In this document: positions 1-12,956 of the stretch, in pieces
Position numbering within the stretch: position 1 is the stretch's first letter
Layout of the letters: every line of letters begins with the position of its first letter
Origin: Calliopum simillimum
Lineage: Eukaryota; Arthropoda; Insecta; Diptera; Lauxaniidae
Direction of reading: 5' to 3'
DNA length: 64,000 bases
Assembly: GCA_951812925.1 (NCBI GenBank)
Contig: OX638368.1
Coordinates: forward strand, 124,705,309-124,769,308
Notes under the pieces: generated by a model
What the model saw: the letters and a program-made list of their open reading frames with translations, nothing else
Told to the model about the DNA's origin: nothing
Database searches by the model: none
Position numbers and translations under genes: made by a program

Positions 1-840
1 TTGAAAAAACACCCTTTTCATGAAAATGACCAAAAACGCCAACTTCAGCACCTTGTATTTTAACAACAAATGGTACTAGGACCAAATCCTTTCCAAATAT
101 TTTTCACGGGGAAACTAACCAAGATAATTCAATGAAATTTGGTGCAATGGCTTCGCCGCAAAAGTTAGCTCGAGCGATTGAAAATGAGCAAAATCGGTCA
201 ACGCACACACCTACCGCCCATACGAAAAATATACTCAAAATGCAATAATAAGAGCATTATTTGCAATAAAGAAAACAAAATATACATAAACACTAGAGAT
301 AGTAAGTACAACCTCTGTGCAAATATTATTCGAATTCGAACTAGGGTGCGTGGCAACTCCCATGCTCGTATAAACAAATGTTTTAAATTACTGTACAGAA
401 AGAGTTTTTTGAGATTACCTAACCAAATTGCACTCAGACACTACTATAAAAACAGTAAATGCAAGCTCTGAGAAAAAATCAGGTGAACTCAAACAAGAGG
501 GCGTGGCACCACCATTATATAAAAAAAAAGTTTCGAAATGCTGTACAGAAAAGGTTTTTTGAGATAACCCAACCAAATTTCACTCAGACACTAAGGACAG
601 TAAATGCAAGCTTGCAAGCGTTGCACCTCCCATATGAGCAAAAGTTCCAAAATGCTGTATTGAAAACGTTTTTCAAGATCATGAAACCTAATTTCGCACA
701 GATACTTGGAGCAATATCTGAGCAGTCAAGAGGGCGTGGCATCTCCCGTCCATGCAAAATTTTCAAAATACCGCAGTGTAGGGTATATTATTTTTTGGCC
801 AGGCCCTTACTAGTTTTTTCCTCCTCTTAAATTGAAAAAA
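1..840 (+). repeat. Dispersed repeat family A (copy 1)
   Basis: From about position 130 this matches three other clusters in the window (13830-14180, 31690-32520 on the other strand, 60460-60870). Shared landmarks are a segment reading like 'gaaaatgagcaaaatcggtc', repeated units starting near 'gggcgtggcacctcccatat', and a distal end near 'cccttactagt'. Units start at about 346, 501, 617 and 733, so spacing is uneven here. The open frames across it have no family resemblance and follow the repeat, so I do not call genes. Confidence 0.75.
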
Positions 841-879
841 CATGAGTTAAGGGATTTTTAACAGAGAGCGACAATATAC

Positions 880-1040
880 AGGGTGGTTGGGAATCGTTAG
901 AAAATGAAAGTAATGTCATATGAATTGGTTGATATTTTGTTTGAAATGAATAAAATTGGGCTTTGTTTTCACAAAAAGTTTTTCTGATATGAAATTATTG
1001 GTGTTAAGTTGCAAAAATGATATCAGTCAAATAACCGATT
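880..1040. repeat. Decayed copy of repeat family C (MITE-like)
   Basis: The core resembles the element at 45295-45551: 'agtaatgtcatat', an 'attggttgatattttgttt'-like stretch, 'aataaaattg', 'gttttcac' and 'cgattattatgg' occur in the same order. A third weaker copy lies at about 15300-15440. Clear terminal repeats are not preserved here. Confidence 0.5.
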
Positions 1041-1309
1041 ATTATGGGGATTATTTTGCCCCTTTAAGCACTTGAAAATTGTTTTGTTTTTTTTAAGTGA
1101 AATAGTTTTTTAAGTGGAATATATTTTGAAGTATTTGGCATCAAAATCATCAGTTTTAAACTCATTCAAACAAAAAATGTGAACATATTAATAAAACACT
1201 GCCAAAATTTAACTAGCATATATTCATTTTAATATTTTTTTGTCGGAAAACTTTCTGATTCAGTTGGGAAAAATTCTAAAATTCTAATTATTCAGGTAAA
1301 AGTCGTAAA

Positions 1310-4300
1310 ATGGATTTTTCAAAAATCTCAGCTTATATTTTTGTGACGATTTTTCTATGGCAATTCACTTACAATCTTTGTGCAATTAATGAGAGTCATA
1401 AAAATCGTTTATATCGGTTAAAATCATCGTACTCAAGAAGTGCAGTCGATATAAAGGAAAAAATTATTGAATGGCAATGTTATGCAAAATGCTCACCATC
1501 AAAGGGTTATGTTAATTTTGAAGTAAGTTTGAATAAAATGTTTTATTAATTGAGACGCATCGTGACAAAAGGAACCTTATCTTGCTGTAGTAAAATTTTC
1601 AGTACAGGACAAAACATGAGTTTAGGTCAAAATTTCATATTTTGGGTTTTTAACACCAAACATAACATAGATATCTCAAGATCAACTAACAAGTGAAATA
1701 TTTTAAATTAAAGCCCCTAGATAGCATAAAAATCTATTTTTCCAAACCTCTACCTCCATCAAACTCTACTACAGGCAAACTATAGACTTATCTCAAAACT
1801 ATATTTTTTGAAATATAAATTCAAAACGCCATAATTTCGCCAATTTCAGACATTTTTGAGCAATTTTAAATGAGTTCTCCTCAGAATTTTATTCTTTATT
1901 CAAAACTGTGATTTGACCTCAGGGAAGATAATGTCCCTTTTGTCACGACGCGTCACAAATATGTTCTATTTTAACCTACTCACATAAGCAAACAGAAACA
2001 TTCTATTCGACAAATGTTGCAGCATTAAGTAATTGTATTCAATAAAAAGGCGTCAAAATGATATGGCCATATCCTATGTCTTACATTTTAACAAAATTTT
2101 TTTAATATCACACACCGAGTTCTGTTACTTTTGTCAGAAAAGAAAACTGTTTTCACAGAAAATTATTATAGCCTTATTATGATGATACTATTGAGTGACT
2201 AATTTTCAAACTAAAGACATAAATTTAAATTTTTGTTTACAAACTTTATTCTACGCTTAAAGTTCCTGCAAGTTCTTTATACAAATTTCAATCGGCTGTT
2301 ACAAATGAGCGATTTTTAACCACTCAATCGCTTCATGATTCATAATAAGGCTATTAGTTTTTGTGATCAAGTCCAATGAGAAAGTTAAAGTTTAGACAAT
2401 TTGTATATCCGTAAAAGTTTATATTTTTTAGAATTGCAAAGCACAATGTAAAATCGATACAATGAAAACTCCACGGGCTGGACAATGTTCGCGTCAAATT
2501 GTAGGAACAACATCTACATCATCTGAACATCTTTTAATACAGCAGTTGACATGCTTCGATGAATGTAATGTGGACTTTGATTGTCCAGAAACAAAAAAAT
2601 GCTGTCCATCTGCATGTGGGCCAGTTTGTTTGAATGCAATTGGTATACAAGATAATGAATTGCTGCCACCAATCCCAAAAATCATCCATTTAAGATTACC
2701 CAAAGGGCATAAAGTAGAAATAACAATCCAAACATCAGCTAACTCAACTATTTACTATCATTTGGAGACAAGATATCACATAGGCCACCAGTTATCATTG
2801 CGAAAGCTAAGTTCTTGGCATTGGCAACCTGTCGAAATGACTGCAGAGGAGATTTTAGAAAATAAAAGGAAAAGGTTAGTTATTGCAAAATTAATGTAAT
2901 TATTTTAAAATATTTTATATTACAGAATACAAATATGTTTTAACCTTAAGCCAGGTAGGTGGTATCAAGTACGCATAGCTGCAATAAATGCGAATGGATT
3001 TCGTGGTTATTCTGAACCATCAAAAGCATTCACACTTTTTAAAAGTAAGTGCGAATCTTAAACATTTTTTTATCTGAAAATATTATAGGTACATACAGCC
3101 TTGGCCAAAAGTATAAGACACCCCAAAAAATGCATAATGCCTGATTTTATAATTCAAATTTTTGACTAAAATAGAAGTAAAAGCTTTTTTACTAATTGAA
3201 GTACCGAAAAAAAAATTAAAAAACATTGACCAATAAAATGGCGAAAAAACCAAGCCTTTTGTTTTTGGTCACAATTCGTTTTATGATCTTAAAAAAATGC
3301 CGCTTATTGTTTTATGCAATGGTTAATGAGCCCGGCATCGTATTTATGATAAGCGTTTATTCTTTCCTCAATTAGAAAAACATGAAGTATGCATTTTTTG
3401 GGGTGTCTTATACTTTTGGCCAAGGCTGTATATTCGTGAGATATTGCAGTTTATAAAAGTATATTTTGAGAAATTACTGTATTTAAAAAAAAAAAAGAGT
3501 GACCCAAAACTGTAGGTAAATTCGTCTTGGATTTATAGGTCAAATCAGCTTCTCGAAATATTGCAAAAGTACACTGAAAAAATATAAAACAAACATAAAT
3601 AAAAATAGCAACTTTCGAACTGTTTTGCGATGCTGAATTCGAATCTGGCCTCAGAATTGCTCTATCTCGTATGTTTTTTGTACTTTTGTAAGTTTTTAGG
3701 GTGATATACTTTTGAGACCAATTAAGATATTGACATAATTTGAATTAGGTTAAAAAAAAAGATTAGATTACGAGTGAATGATATGTTGTCTAGCTATACA
3801 GCTTCAAAAAATAGCATAAACGGTGTTTTTTGCTTTTTTAGGTTAGAATATCTCAAAAACCAGAGAATAGAGATAGAGTAATTCTGAAGCCGGATTCGAA
3901 TTCAGCATTGCAAATGAACTTTTGCTTCAATATTATTTTCGATGCCACCCACTTTTCGTTAATTACAAGGCATTGATAAGGAGTAGTGGCCTACCAAATT
4001 CCACCTTATATGGCTTGTGAGTCATGGGTAGATTAAATTTAAAATTTAGGACGGTGCCACGCCTTTCAGTCGAAACTTAGTACACTCTCCATTCCATGCA
4101 TTTTTAAGACAATATATCTCCTAAATTATAATTCGGATGAAAATAGCTTTAACATCGTTCCATAGTAAATTTTTTTAATAATAAAACTTGTGTGAAAGTA
4201 ACCGTTAGCGAGTTATTTCAAAAACTGTTTTTTGTGACCTTTGACCATGAAATTGGGCATGTCCACCATATTAATTTCTAGTAATTTTTGCCTGTAGTCT

Positions 4301-7300
4301 TCTCATATGATGTACTTTTGATTGATATTGGTTTGAAATAGTTTTTGGTTGCCGCAAACTTCTTTATTTGATGAGTTTTTCATCTTCAGTTGGATAACTA
4401 ATATTTCCATTTTGTTTTGGAAATAAGCCAAGAATTTTGTATTTATGTAGATTTTGTAGGTGTTATTTCCTATTGCGTTATTTCGGGGAGCCGATCTTAA
4501 GCAAAAGAGACAATTTGAAAACTAGCAACATTTTTTGTAATCTTTTTTCTACAATGCATTGATATTATTGAGTGCGTAACTTTTAATTTAAGCCTAATTT
4601 TTTATCGAACAAAACAGATCCAAGACCGCCAATGGCTTCAGCTGATTTGCAGGTAACTGGAGCAAGTTTTAATGGGCATTTTTATACAGCTCATATTGCT
4701 TGGTGTCCATCTAAATCAAATTTACCTATTGAGAAGTACAAAATTATATGGTCCTTATATGTTAAGTCCAAAGAAGAATCAATTATTTCTAATGAAGCAT
4801 TTGTAAAGGATGTAAGTAGTATTTCAGTTATTATCTTATTCCTTAATGTCAAATTATATTAAATTAAAATTAATATCGCATTTCTCATTTCAAGGCTAAT
4901 CAATTTATAATTACAAGACTATTACCTGAATCCAGTTATTATATACAAGTTTTGGCTATAAGCATAAGCGGCAGTCGTCGCTTAAAATCGGATAAAAAAT
5001 CTATTTTATTTAATACAACAACAACAGCAACATCAACATTACCAGGTAAAACTCTAAAGTGTTTTCATTCACATGAAAATGAGCAAAATGCCAATAAAAA
5101 CAATAACAATAACAACAACTTGATGAAGCTCAAACCAGCCGCTGCACATGAGAATCACAAATATACAGACTCAAGCAATGGGCGGAATACGAGCGTCGTA
5201 CCTCCATATGATGTACGTTTCCATTTGAATCGAAAATTTGGTATGATTGTTCAAATTTCTGGATTTCAGCCAAATAAAGAAAAGTAAGTACTTACATATA
5301 TATTCATCATCAGAGTAACACGAGAAGACGAGGTACACAATACGCGTGCTAATATTTATTTACTATTTGCATTACAGGGTTTACGAACTTTGTCCGACAG
5401 ACACAAATTGTGAACGCGAATACAGTGCAATACGTGCAAAAGTAAGTAAACATTTTAGAGAATGATTGATAGGAGCAACAGCCTGATTGCATTAATTATA
5501 TTGTTACTTGTGTGTTGTCATCTGACAATTCGTAGCTTTGTATTTGAAAAAATAGTACAGGAAAAGTTTTAGGTTAGAAACTATATTGCAGAAAAAATTC
5601 GTTTTCAAGTACAGCAATTTTTATAAAAATTTTACAATTTCCTATTAGGCTATACCTACGTCTTAATATCAAGGCTGAATTTTTTTGTGGGTGTTCTTCC
5701 AGTAGTAGGTATGAACTTTTGTTCGACTCAAATCTTGAGAGATGGTGTCTTTGTGAGATATCGGGTGCTATAAAGGTCGATAAAACTATTTTTTTTTTTT
5801 GTAATTATCTTGCTAAGGAATATTTTTCCAAAAAAATTTTGCTCCACAATTTTTTAGCTCAAATAATAATTTCCTATAAAAAAGTCGTGAAAAGTGTTTT
5901 TGTACGACTTATAGTCCATGAGTTACAGTAATTGCGGCAAATACCATGACTTTTGTAGAGGAAATTTTCTGAGCTACAAAAGTGTCGACAATTATTTTTC
6001 TGTAAAAGCAACCGTTAGCGAGATACTGATTTTTTCGACCTTTGAGCCTGAATAACTATTTTGTCGGCAGCGATCTCGTTCTCGTATCTTTTAAACTATA
6101 ATACATACCGATTAAAAAATAATGAATCTAAATTGTTGGATCAGAAACCCCAATTTGTGCTAGGGTAAACCCGGGAGAGGTGGCACCCTCAGGCGATATG
6201 GCACCCCTTTTAATTTCTATACTTGTAGCTTTCACAGCATCCAAACAGGAAAACAGTTTAGTTCAGCTGCGCGAGGTACTTTGGGGTGAATAGTTATTTT
6301 AGCTGTAGTTGCAATAATAACTTTTGTGGGTGGTTTTTAAAAAAATATTGGAAATGTAAACCACTGATTTGTGTTTTGCATATCTTTCGATAGGCAGCAG
6401 AGCGGTGAGTATTTGATACAAGTATATGGTGTAGATATCAAAACAAACAGAATTGAATGTGATTTCGTTTCGGATGAATACGGGCGCGAGCGAAATGTTT
6501 ACTCGGTATATACCCGAAGGAAATGAGAAATGGCACCCAATTACTGAGGGTGATATGGTACTGGTGCCATTCATCCCAGTGCATGTTATAAGATATTTAG
6601 GAATACAAATATTCTTACTGAGTGTTTTAGCTTTTACTTTGGGTTTCAAAACTAAATATAAAACTGACTGAACCCTGGATGTGAAGGGCCAACAACCAAC
6701 ATAGGCGCTCAACAGATTGCTCATCATGGAGGAAAGCTTTCCATAATCAAGCACATTCATTACAAGCACTATTTCATCCGAGAAGCAGTTGAACATTGAG
6801 CTACGAGTCTTTATATAAAATACTTGTTTCTAACGGCACTTCTGGATTTTCATCTACTATGATTTACTCTTTTGATCCAAATAAGATTCCAGAATACGCT
6901 TTTACGATTGCACTGATTAAAATCAAGTGCAAAATATGGCTGAAGGGATTCAATGATTCTTTTTTCATTTTTATTTGAGTAATTTGAGGTTTTTCTACGT
7001 TATATTTAAATCACACCTGTACCAACGACATCGAAAAAATCTAAGCCGAGCACGAGAAAATAAACGGCAAGAATTCCAACGGCTCCCAAAAATTTGGTCC
7101 AAACGAAAACAAAAAATTTGAAGAGAAAAACACAAGCAAAGAAGAAGGCGTATAAACGCAAGTTGGTACTAGCTGTTTTTCCGATGAAGCTGATGAAAAT
7201 GTTTTATTGGAAGATGAATCTCATGGGCCTGAAGGTTAAGGCCGAAATGTGATTGGATCCAATGCGTTATGTGCTGAATTTTGATACACGAAACATGTAC

Positions 7301-8036
7301 ATCATATGTGAACAAATGCAACAAAAATTTAAAAGGTACTTAGGGTGCCAAAGCACCCATGATATGATGCCATATCACTCTTAATCTCGTACGAAAACAA
7401 CTTTCGTAATTTTTCTTTAGGAAATTTTTAGAGCTACAAAATTGTGGACCAACATTTTTTTGTAGAATAAGCTTTAGTGAGACATTTGCAAAAAACAGAT
7501 TTTCTCCACCTTTAGCACCCAATATCTCACAAAAGCACCACGACTCAAGATTGGACTAGAACAAAAGTTCATACCTACTATTGGAAGAACACACACAAAA
7601 AAAATCAGCCTTGATGCTATGACGTAGTTCAGCCAGCTGCTGACTCTCCGTCTATATTGGTTAAAAAAAAAATTACTAAAGTGCGTTAATTGAAAAACAA
7701 ATGAAAAAATCCGATTTTTTTTATGGAAATATCAAACCCGTTGTAAAATTTTTTTTTTAACCTGAATTTACTTTCCCGTACTAAAAGGCAATGTATTGCT
7801 TTTGCTTCATAGCATTATTATTATACTTATTATAATTATTTTTGTTTCAGAAGAACTCGATAGAATTCAGTAAATTAAAATACAACACTACATATTTCCT
7901 GAAAGCCATTCAACCTAACGCAGTGACAGAGATTAATGACAAAGAACAAACAAGTGCAAAAACCACATTTACATTTAAAACACCAAAGTGTGAGAATTTT
8001 AAAAAGCGATTTCCGAAAATTCAATTTGATTGTTAA
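1310..8036 (+). CDS. Kal1: Anosmin-1 homologue (WAP and fibronectin III protein)
   Basis: Secreted matrix protein of the anosmin/Kallmann family; in the family it binds heparan sulphate and modulates cell adhesion and axon guidance. Exons: 1310-1522, 2432-2874, 2926-3044, 4618-4811, 4895-5283, 5378-5441, 7851-8036. Phases join exactly to give 535 residues. The N-terminus has a hydrophobic signal peptide (about residues 1-25). A Cys-rich box follows, then a WAP domain with all eight cysteines, including DECNVDFDCPETKKCCPSAC. After it come two recognisable fibronectin III domains (exons 2-3 and 4-5) and a weaker third (exons 5-7). Exon 5 carries an Asn run (NKNNNNNNN) in the linker before the third domain. 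Human anosmin has four FN3 domains, so this is shorter. Introns 1, 3 and 6 hold inverted-repeat elements. Exon joins are inferred from splice consensus and phase. Confidence 0.9.
1554..1954. mobile_element. MITE with terminal inverted repeats in Kal1 intron 1
   Basis: The ends form an imperfect inverted repeat of about 30 bp. The left end begins gacgcatcgtgacaaaagg and the right end is ...ccttttgtcacgacgcgtc. The roughly 400-bp body has no open frame of interest. Superfamily not assigned; no clean TSD seen. Confidence 0.65.
2168..2355. mobile_element. Short MITE in Kal1 intron 1
   Basis: Inverted ends: 'atagccttattatgatga...ttgagtg' on the left and 'cactcaatcgcttcatgatt...aataaggctat' on the right. 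About 190 bp, non-coding. Confidence 0.5.
3096..3428. mobile_element. Tc1/mariner-type MITE in Kal1 intron 3
   Basis: Near-perfect TIRs of about 40 bp (left cagccttggccaaaagtata, right its complement) enclose 333 bp without coding capacity. A TA dinucleotide flanks each end (3094-3095 and 3429-3430), the expected Tc1/mariner target duplication. The TIR start resembles those of Tc1-like elements. Confidence 0.85.
3620..3930. repeat. Fold-back repeat of family B in Kal1 intron 3
   Basis: Arms at about 3624-3700 and 3840-3925 are reverse complements. Each contains the motif 'gaattcgaatc(c/t)gg' followed by 'gctctatct' and an 'atatctcaaaa'-type end. The same core recurs near 12190, 13395, 27130, 58340, 61070, 61730, 62590 and 63670. 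Around 4075-4260 is a fragment related to the element at 5657-7629 ('accgttagcgag'). Confidence 0.65.
5657..7629. mobile_element. Element with long inverted repeats in Kal1 intron 6
   Basis: The left end (ctacgtcttaatatcaagg..., then ttcttcca.tagtaggtatg) is the reverse complement of the right end at about 7385-7629. The arms span roughly 250-330 bp and enclose about 1.4 kb. Related fragments lie at 4075-4260, 17885-18115 and 29740-29960, sharing 'gtgagatatc(g/a)ggtgc' and 'accgttagcgag'. No transposase is recognisable; the inside holds a possible copia-like remnant. Confidence 0.6.
6700..6799 (+). pseudogene. Possible copia-like pol remnant (RNase H end)
   Basis: Frame 1 of this stretch reads ...KHIHYKHYFIREAVEH then stop. 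This resembles the 'KHIDIRYHFIRE.V' segment near the end of Ty1/copia polyproteins. The neighbouring sequence does not continue the match, so this is a short decayed fragment or a chance similarity. Confidence 0.35.
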
Positions 8037-8158
8037 AAAAATGGACACCATGTCCTCTGTGTAAATAAAAAATATATATGTATTTTATTACGTTGAACCT
8101 TAACATTAAAATGTACGAAAATAAGATATAATTTTTAAAAATAGTTTTTACAAAAATA
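8037..8158. terminator. Shared 3' region of convergent Kal1 and SLIMP
   Basis: Only 122 bp separate the two stop codons. An AATAAA lies just after the Kal1 stop (about 8063) on + and another on the complementary strand (about 8083-8088) for SLIMP. The two 3' ends therefore probably overlap or nearly touch. Confidence 0.6.
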
Positions 8159-11100
8159 TTACTTGAACAAATTTTTGAATTCTTCCATTTTAGTACTAGG
8201 CTCTGATTTATTGTCACCATTTAACAATTTTATATTGTTAAGCGATTTTTTATTTTCAATCAAGGCAGCAATCAGACGTGTCGTATACAAAATTGGCCCA
8301 CCTACCAAATGCAAAAAGTTGTATTCCTTGTTTTCTCTGCTTACGAAAAGTATACGTTTTGACACAAAGTTTCCATAGTTGCTTACATGTCCCACACAAA
8401 TATATCGCTCCTGAGCTGGTGAGTATATTTCAATTTCCGCACGTAGGCTTTCTGCAGGCCTTAACTTGGACGCATTAACATAGACAATCCTAAAGGGTAC
8501 ATCTAAATTTTTATAAAAATTTATTGCTAAGTTTAGAATATCCTCCATTTGTTGATCAGCTTCAGTGGCAGTTGATAAGGCAGTAAATACTTGAACTGCA
8601 TTCGATTGCGTCGCAGTAAAAAGATTTGCTTCAGAATCAGAAGATCCTAAATACTTGTTATAAGTGCGACCGCTACATGCAAAACGTAATGGTAACACTG
8701 AGGGATATACACAAAGTTTCGCAACATATCCCAGGTAACTTTCGAATGAACCACCACCTGTCAAATATGCCACATTTATTTTGTTTTCCAATTTGTCTTC
8801 AATCACTTGATGATATTCTTCGATTGATGTAGTATTGGCTTCCAGCAATACACGACGCACAAAATCAGGATTAGCGGTTTGTATGAAATCATTACTTTGA
8901 ACAAAATAGCTCGTTAATGCAAATGTACAGTTAACATCAAATTCGGCAGCTTCTTCCAAAAGATAGTAATAACTGTTATCTATAAACCTAATCAGATCTT
9001 TTCGTTTAAGATGAGACTCGGATATCTCAGTTGTAGGCACAATATTACGATAGATGATCTTTTCATTCTGATCATGGGGACAATTTTGATGAAGCATATT
9101 TGGTAAGCTTAGAAACTCGTGTATAAATTCGTCTTCGATTTCATAAAATTGATCTTTATGTTTTTTAAGTTCATCTTTGTATTGTTTGCCTTGTTCTTTG
9201 AGAGAATTAATTTTTGATTCAGTTCCTTTAACCTAGAAAATGTGTTAAGATATTTTTTTTACTTATTTTTTTTTTATTGTTCTTGCAAAAAAAAGCAATG
9301 AATTTTGGTAAAGATGTACCTAAGCAATTTTCTATTTATTTCCGTTTCTATTTATAAAAACTTTTTTTCACACTCCCACGTTTTCATTCCATATGTTGTC
9401 CAATAAACATTTTGCAAGTCAGAACCACAATAACTGTTCCAATCCAATCTAATAATAAGTTACAGTAATACAATTGGGATCCGGACGATCTGCATTCATT
9501 ACTGAAATAATATTTTGGAAGAAGCCTTACAAGTCTAACTAACCCACAGTTGTTGGAAGATCTTGGTAAAGAAAGCTTTTCCAAAAACCGATATAAGTGG
9601 GGAAACTCCGGTTGGATTTAGAAAATATTGGTATCATATTAAAGGTATTTCAACAGGTTACACACGAGTACACACATTATTCTTTTCTTCGAAAAACCAT
9701 TATTTTTTTTTTTTTTAATTTGCTGTTATCCCATAGTTGAGGAGTGATTTTTCAAAAGGGCGCATTCCCACTTCCGACCTCAATCAAATATAAGAATGCC
9801 ACTGCTATTATCATGCTAAAATGCATCCTCTAGTTCAAAATCCTTCACAAAAGATACGTTTTCCAAGAGAAAATGGTAATCAAAAATCACATTTCGGAAC
9901 AAAAGGGCTTATTTCTATATAATTCCATTGAAATTTTTAGAGTTTGATACAAAAAATCGTATTTTGTACAGTCGCCGAAGGAACCTTTAATATTTTTTAT
10001 ATGCCCCAGGTTATATAGGTGCTCACATATCATGCCTATAGACAATTGCTTAAATTTTCATATGGTGAAATAGGAGTGAAATATGAGTGATTTATAAAAA
10101 GTTCAAACTAAAAGGACTTATTTCCAAATGTTTTTTACTTTTTCCATTAAATACAAAAATGATGCAAACTATACTGTAAACAGCCCACATAGGGAGATTT
10201 AACCCAAAAAGCTGGTCAAAAAAGAATTTTTGTAATTGGTCCAAAATGATTCAACTTTTTTTTATTATACACCTAATACTCCAAACTAAAGAAATCTGAC
10301 ACCCGATTTTATCTAAATCAATTTGCGGCTGCATACTACGCTGTTAAAGTTGAAGTTTTGTAAAACATTTTAAAATAAAATTATAAAGTTGCGAAAGGAG
10401 TGTTGATTTAAGTGCGTATATTTTTTTAATTGCAGATAAAAACGAAAAATTACAGAATGGGATATTCTACGACAGGTGTGTTCTTTACAATGAATTTAAT
10501 TTAATAAAAAAAAAAAATCATTATAAGAGTCAAGATAGTGTGTTCAAACTTTATAAGTAAATGAGTATTTTTTATTGAAAAATTGTAAATTTTTAAAAGC
10601 AGAAAAGTAATGGATCCTCACTAGTCCCAATTTTTTCAACCAAAAATTCTAAAACTGCAAAATTTGGCTCCTAATATTTTCTATTGGCAAAATAGCTGCA
10701 CTTTTTGCTGATGCCTATACATGTGATAATTTTAGTTTTAAAGAAATTAAAAACGAAAAAATGAACGAATTCAGAGGACTTAAACTCTCAGAAATTATTT
10801 GATGGCGAAGAGTTTTCAGATTAAAATAAAAAATAACTGTTTTTCAAAAACTAGTTCGGAGATTGACAAGTTGGAGTTTCGGTAAGTTATTTAATTTTTT
10901 TGATAATTCAGTATTACAGTATTACTCCAGTTAACAATACTAAAAGAATAAGCCATATCTCAGGGGTTGAAATAAGAAAAAGTTATTACTGCAGAATTTT
11001 TTTTTTTTGTTTTTATTTGCAATTTTTAGCAAATTTTTTTTAACGTCTTATTCAAGTGATTAATATTAAATATTAATATTAAATAAAAGATATCATGGCA

Positions 11101-12844
11101 ATGGTTCAATTTAAAATTGAAAATTTATAGCGAAATTTTCTTCGAATGCATTTATAAAAATAAGTTTAAAGTAGAGTTGCCGAGTACTTATTGTGGTTGC
11201 TACATTTTAGCCCAAATTGGTGAATTTAGACAACTAAAACAACGGTTATAAGCGAAATAAAATAAGTATTTAGTTTCAACGATTAACGCAAAACAAAGTA
11301 ATATGAATTTTGGTGAAAATTATTATTACAATTTTTTACAATATTCTGAAGTTATTACTGCAAATCTGAAGTTATTACTGCAGAAATAGGGTATTATTAC
11401 AGCTTATTTCAATGCCTGCCATATCTATTAAATAAGGTATAGTGATATAGAATTTTTAAAATGTTTTTGTGATGTTTTTGTCTATAGAGCCCTCTGTGGA
11501 CAAATTTTCTATTCTGTAGTGTTTTCGGACTACTCTTCTAAGTTATATAAATTGATTGACACCTTGATAACTAAAATCAATAAAGCAGTATTCGAGATAG
11601 AAGACCCTAAAAGTTACTACATTTGTCATGTGTACAGCCCCATCTATTGAATGTATTTCAAAAGTTTAAAGCCATCATATTGTCATTTTAGTAAAATGAA
11701 AGAGAAAAAAAAAACCAAAATCGGCTCAGTACTACAGGAGCTACAAGTCCTCAAATATTTCATTTGTCTACAGCGCCCTCTGTTGACAATTTTTTAAACG
11801 AGTCTATATTTGTTTTGTCTGAATAATCTGAATAAAATGACACCTCAATTTCCAAAATCGGACCAGTAGTTTCAGAGTTATTAATTTTGACCAGGTTTTT
11901 AACTCAGATACCCCTATGTGCAGCCCTTAAAAGTTTTTTTCTCATTACTGAAAATTTGTTTAACATGGAAATAACTACGCCTTTTTGAAAAAAAAACTCC
12001 TCAGTTTTATTATTAAGTAAAAAAGCCTTACCACGCCACACCTCCCGAGAAAATAGTGACAACCTCGAACTTTCATCACTGAAGTTTCTTCGACGAAGTT
12101 TGGTTTGTTGGCTTATCCTAAGTCGGATATAAGTCAAAAAATAGCGGAGACTATGGTTTTAAAACTTTTAGGTTACGATATCTGGAAATCCTGACATGAT
12201 AGACAAACCGGATTCGGATTCAACTTCAATTCTTCCCCTAAAAGGGAATAAAATGAACGAAACCACGTCGAAAAAATGTCAGTGATAAGACTTCCAGGTT
12301 GTTCTCATCTACTTGGGAGGTGTGCACCTTTTTGTTTGTTACCATGAAACAAAACTAGATACGAGTTTCACTTTTTTGATTACATATTCGTTATTAAAAG
12401 CTTAGTAAAAAAGGTATGGTTTAAACCAAATCAAATTGAGAGCTAAACAAGACCGGAGTGTATTTATATATAGGGTATGTAATTATATTTTAACTGTAAG
12501 AATTTATATTCAATGTACTGACTTACCTTTGCTAGTTCTTTAATATTCTTGGCAACACCTTCTCTTTGCTCTTCTAGTTTATGTAAGCGATTACGAATTT
12601 CCAAATAGTTTTCGTATTTTGCTAACAATTCTGAAACGTTGATCTCTAGTTTTCGTTGGTTAATGCTTTTATTTAAAAGTTCTATATTTCGGAATGTTTC
12701 TTCAAAATTCATATACGGACGGATTGGGGCATAGTTTTCTGTAGCCTTATTGCCGGTAACGTATAATGCAGATATTTGACGAAACTGCTGATAATGGTAG
12801 AATGGATATAGTTTTTTTAAATGGAAGTAATAAGATTTCAACAT
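8159..12844 (-). CDS. Slimp: Seryl-tRNA synthetase-like insect mitochondrial protein
   Basis: Paralogue of mitochondrial seryl-tRNA synthetase found in insects. From known work on the family it lacks aminoacylation activity, partners the true enzyme and helps mitochondrial DNA and translation. Coding exon 1 is 12844-12527 and exon 2 is 9232-8159. The joint ...KELAK / VKGTES... is in phase and gives 463 residues. The N-terminus looks like a mitochondrial presequence (basic and aromatic, no acidic residues early). Residues about 60-150 form a coiled coil like the SerRS tRNA-binding arm. The C-terminal part has the synthetase fold (AYLTGGGSFE, FACSGRTY) but motif residues are degenerate, as expected. 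A 3.3-kb intron separates the exons. True mitochondrial SerRS is the alternative; sequence style favours SLIMP. Confidence 0.85.
9233..12526. other. SLIMP intron with old repeats
   Basis: No exon or RNA gene seen. About 9590-9660 carries a piece of family E ('ggatttagaaaatattggtatcat'). At 11474 and 11761 two similar blocks ('gtctatagagccctctgtgg' and 'gtctacagcgccctctgttg') lie 287 bp apart as a direct repeat. 'gttattactgcag' occurs three times between 10980 and 11385. About 12190 has a family B fragment. Confidence 0.5.
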
Positions 12845-12918
12845 TCTGTCAGCTTCTGTTATTTAAACAAGGAACCAAAGATGCAAAAAATCACCCGGCT
12901 TAGTAACATAATATTTTA

Positions 12919-12956
12919 CAGCTGATTGTGACAGCTGATTGTGACAGCTGACAGTT
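12919..12956. repeat. Short tandem repeat upstream of SLIMP
   Basis: The 13-bp unit 'acagctgattgtg' occurs about 2.5 times in tandem some 80 bp upstream of the SLIMP start codon. Each copy holds a CAGCTG E-box. It may be a promoter element, but this is inference only. Confidence 0.4.

Noticed and set aside
459..830. 123-codon open frame on + (and similar ones at 32008-32513 and 60629-60889)
   Set aside because: They lie within repeat family A, follow its units, and show no domain, so they are by-products of the repeat.
6299..6796. 165-codon minus-strand frame
   Set aside because: Lies inside a repeat element in Kal1 intron 6, has no recognisable domain and overlaps frames on the other strand.
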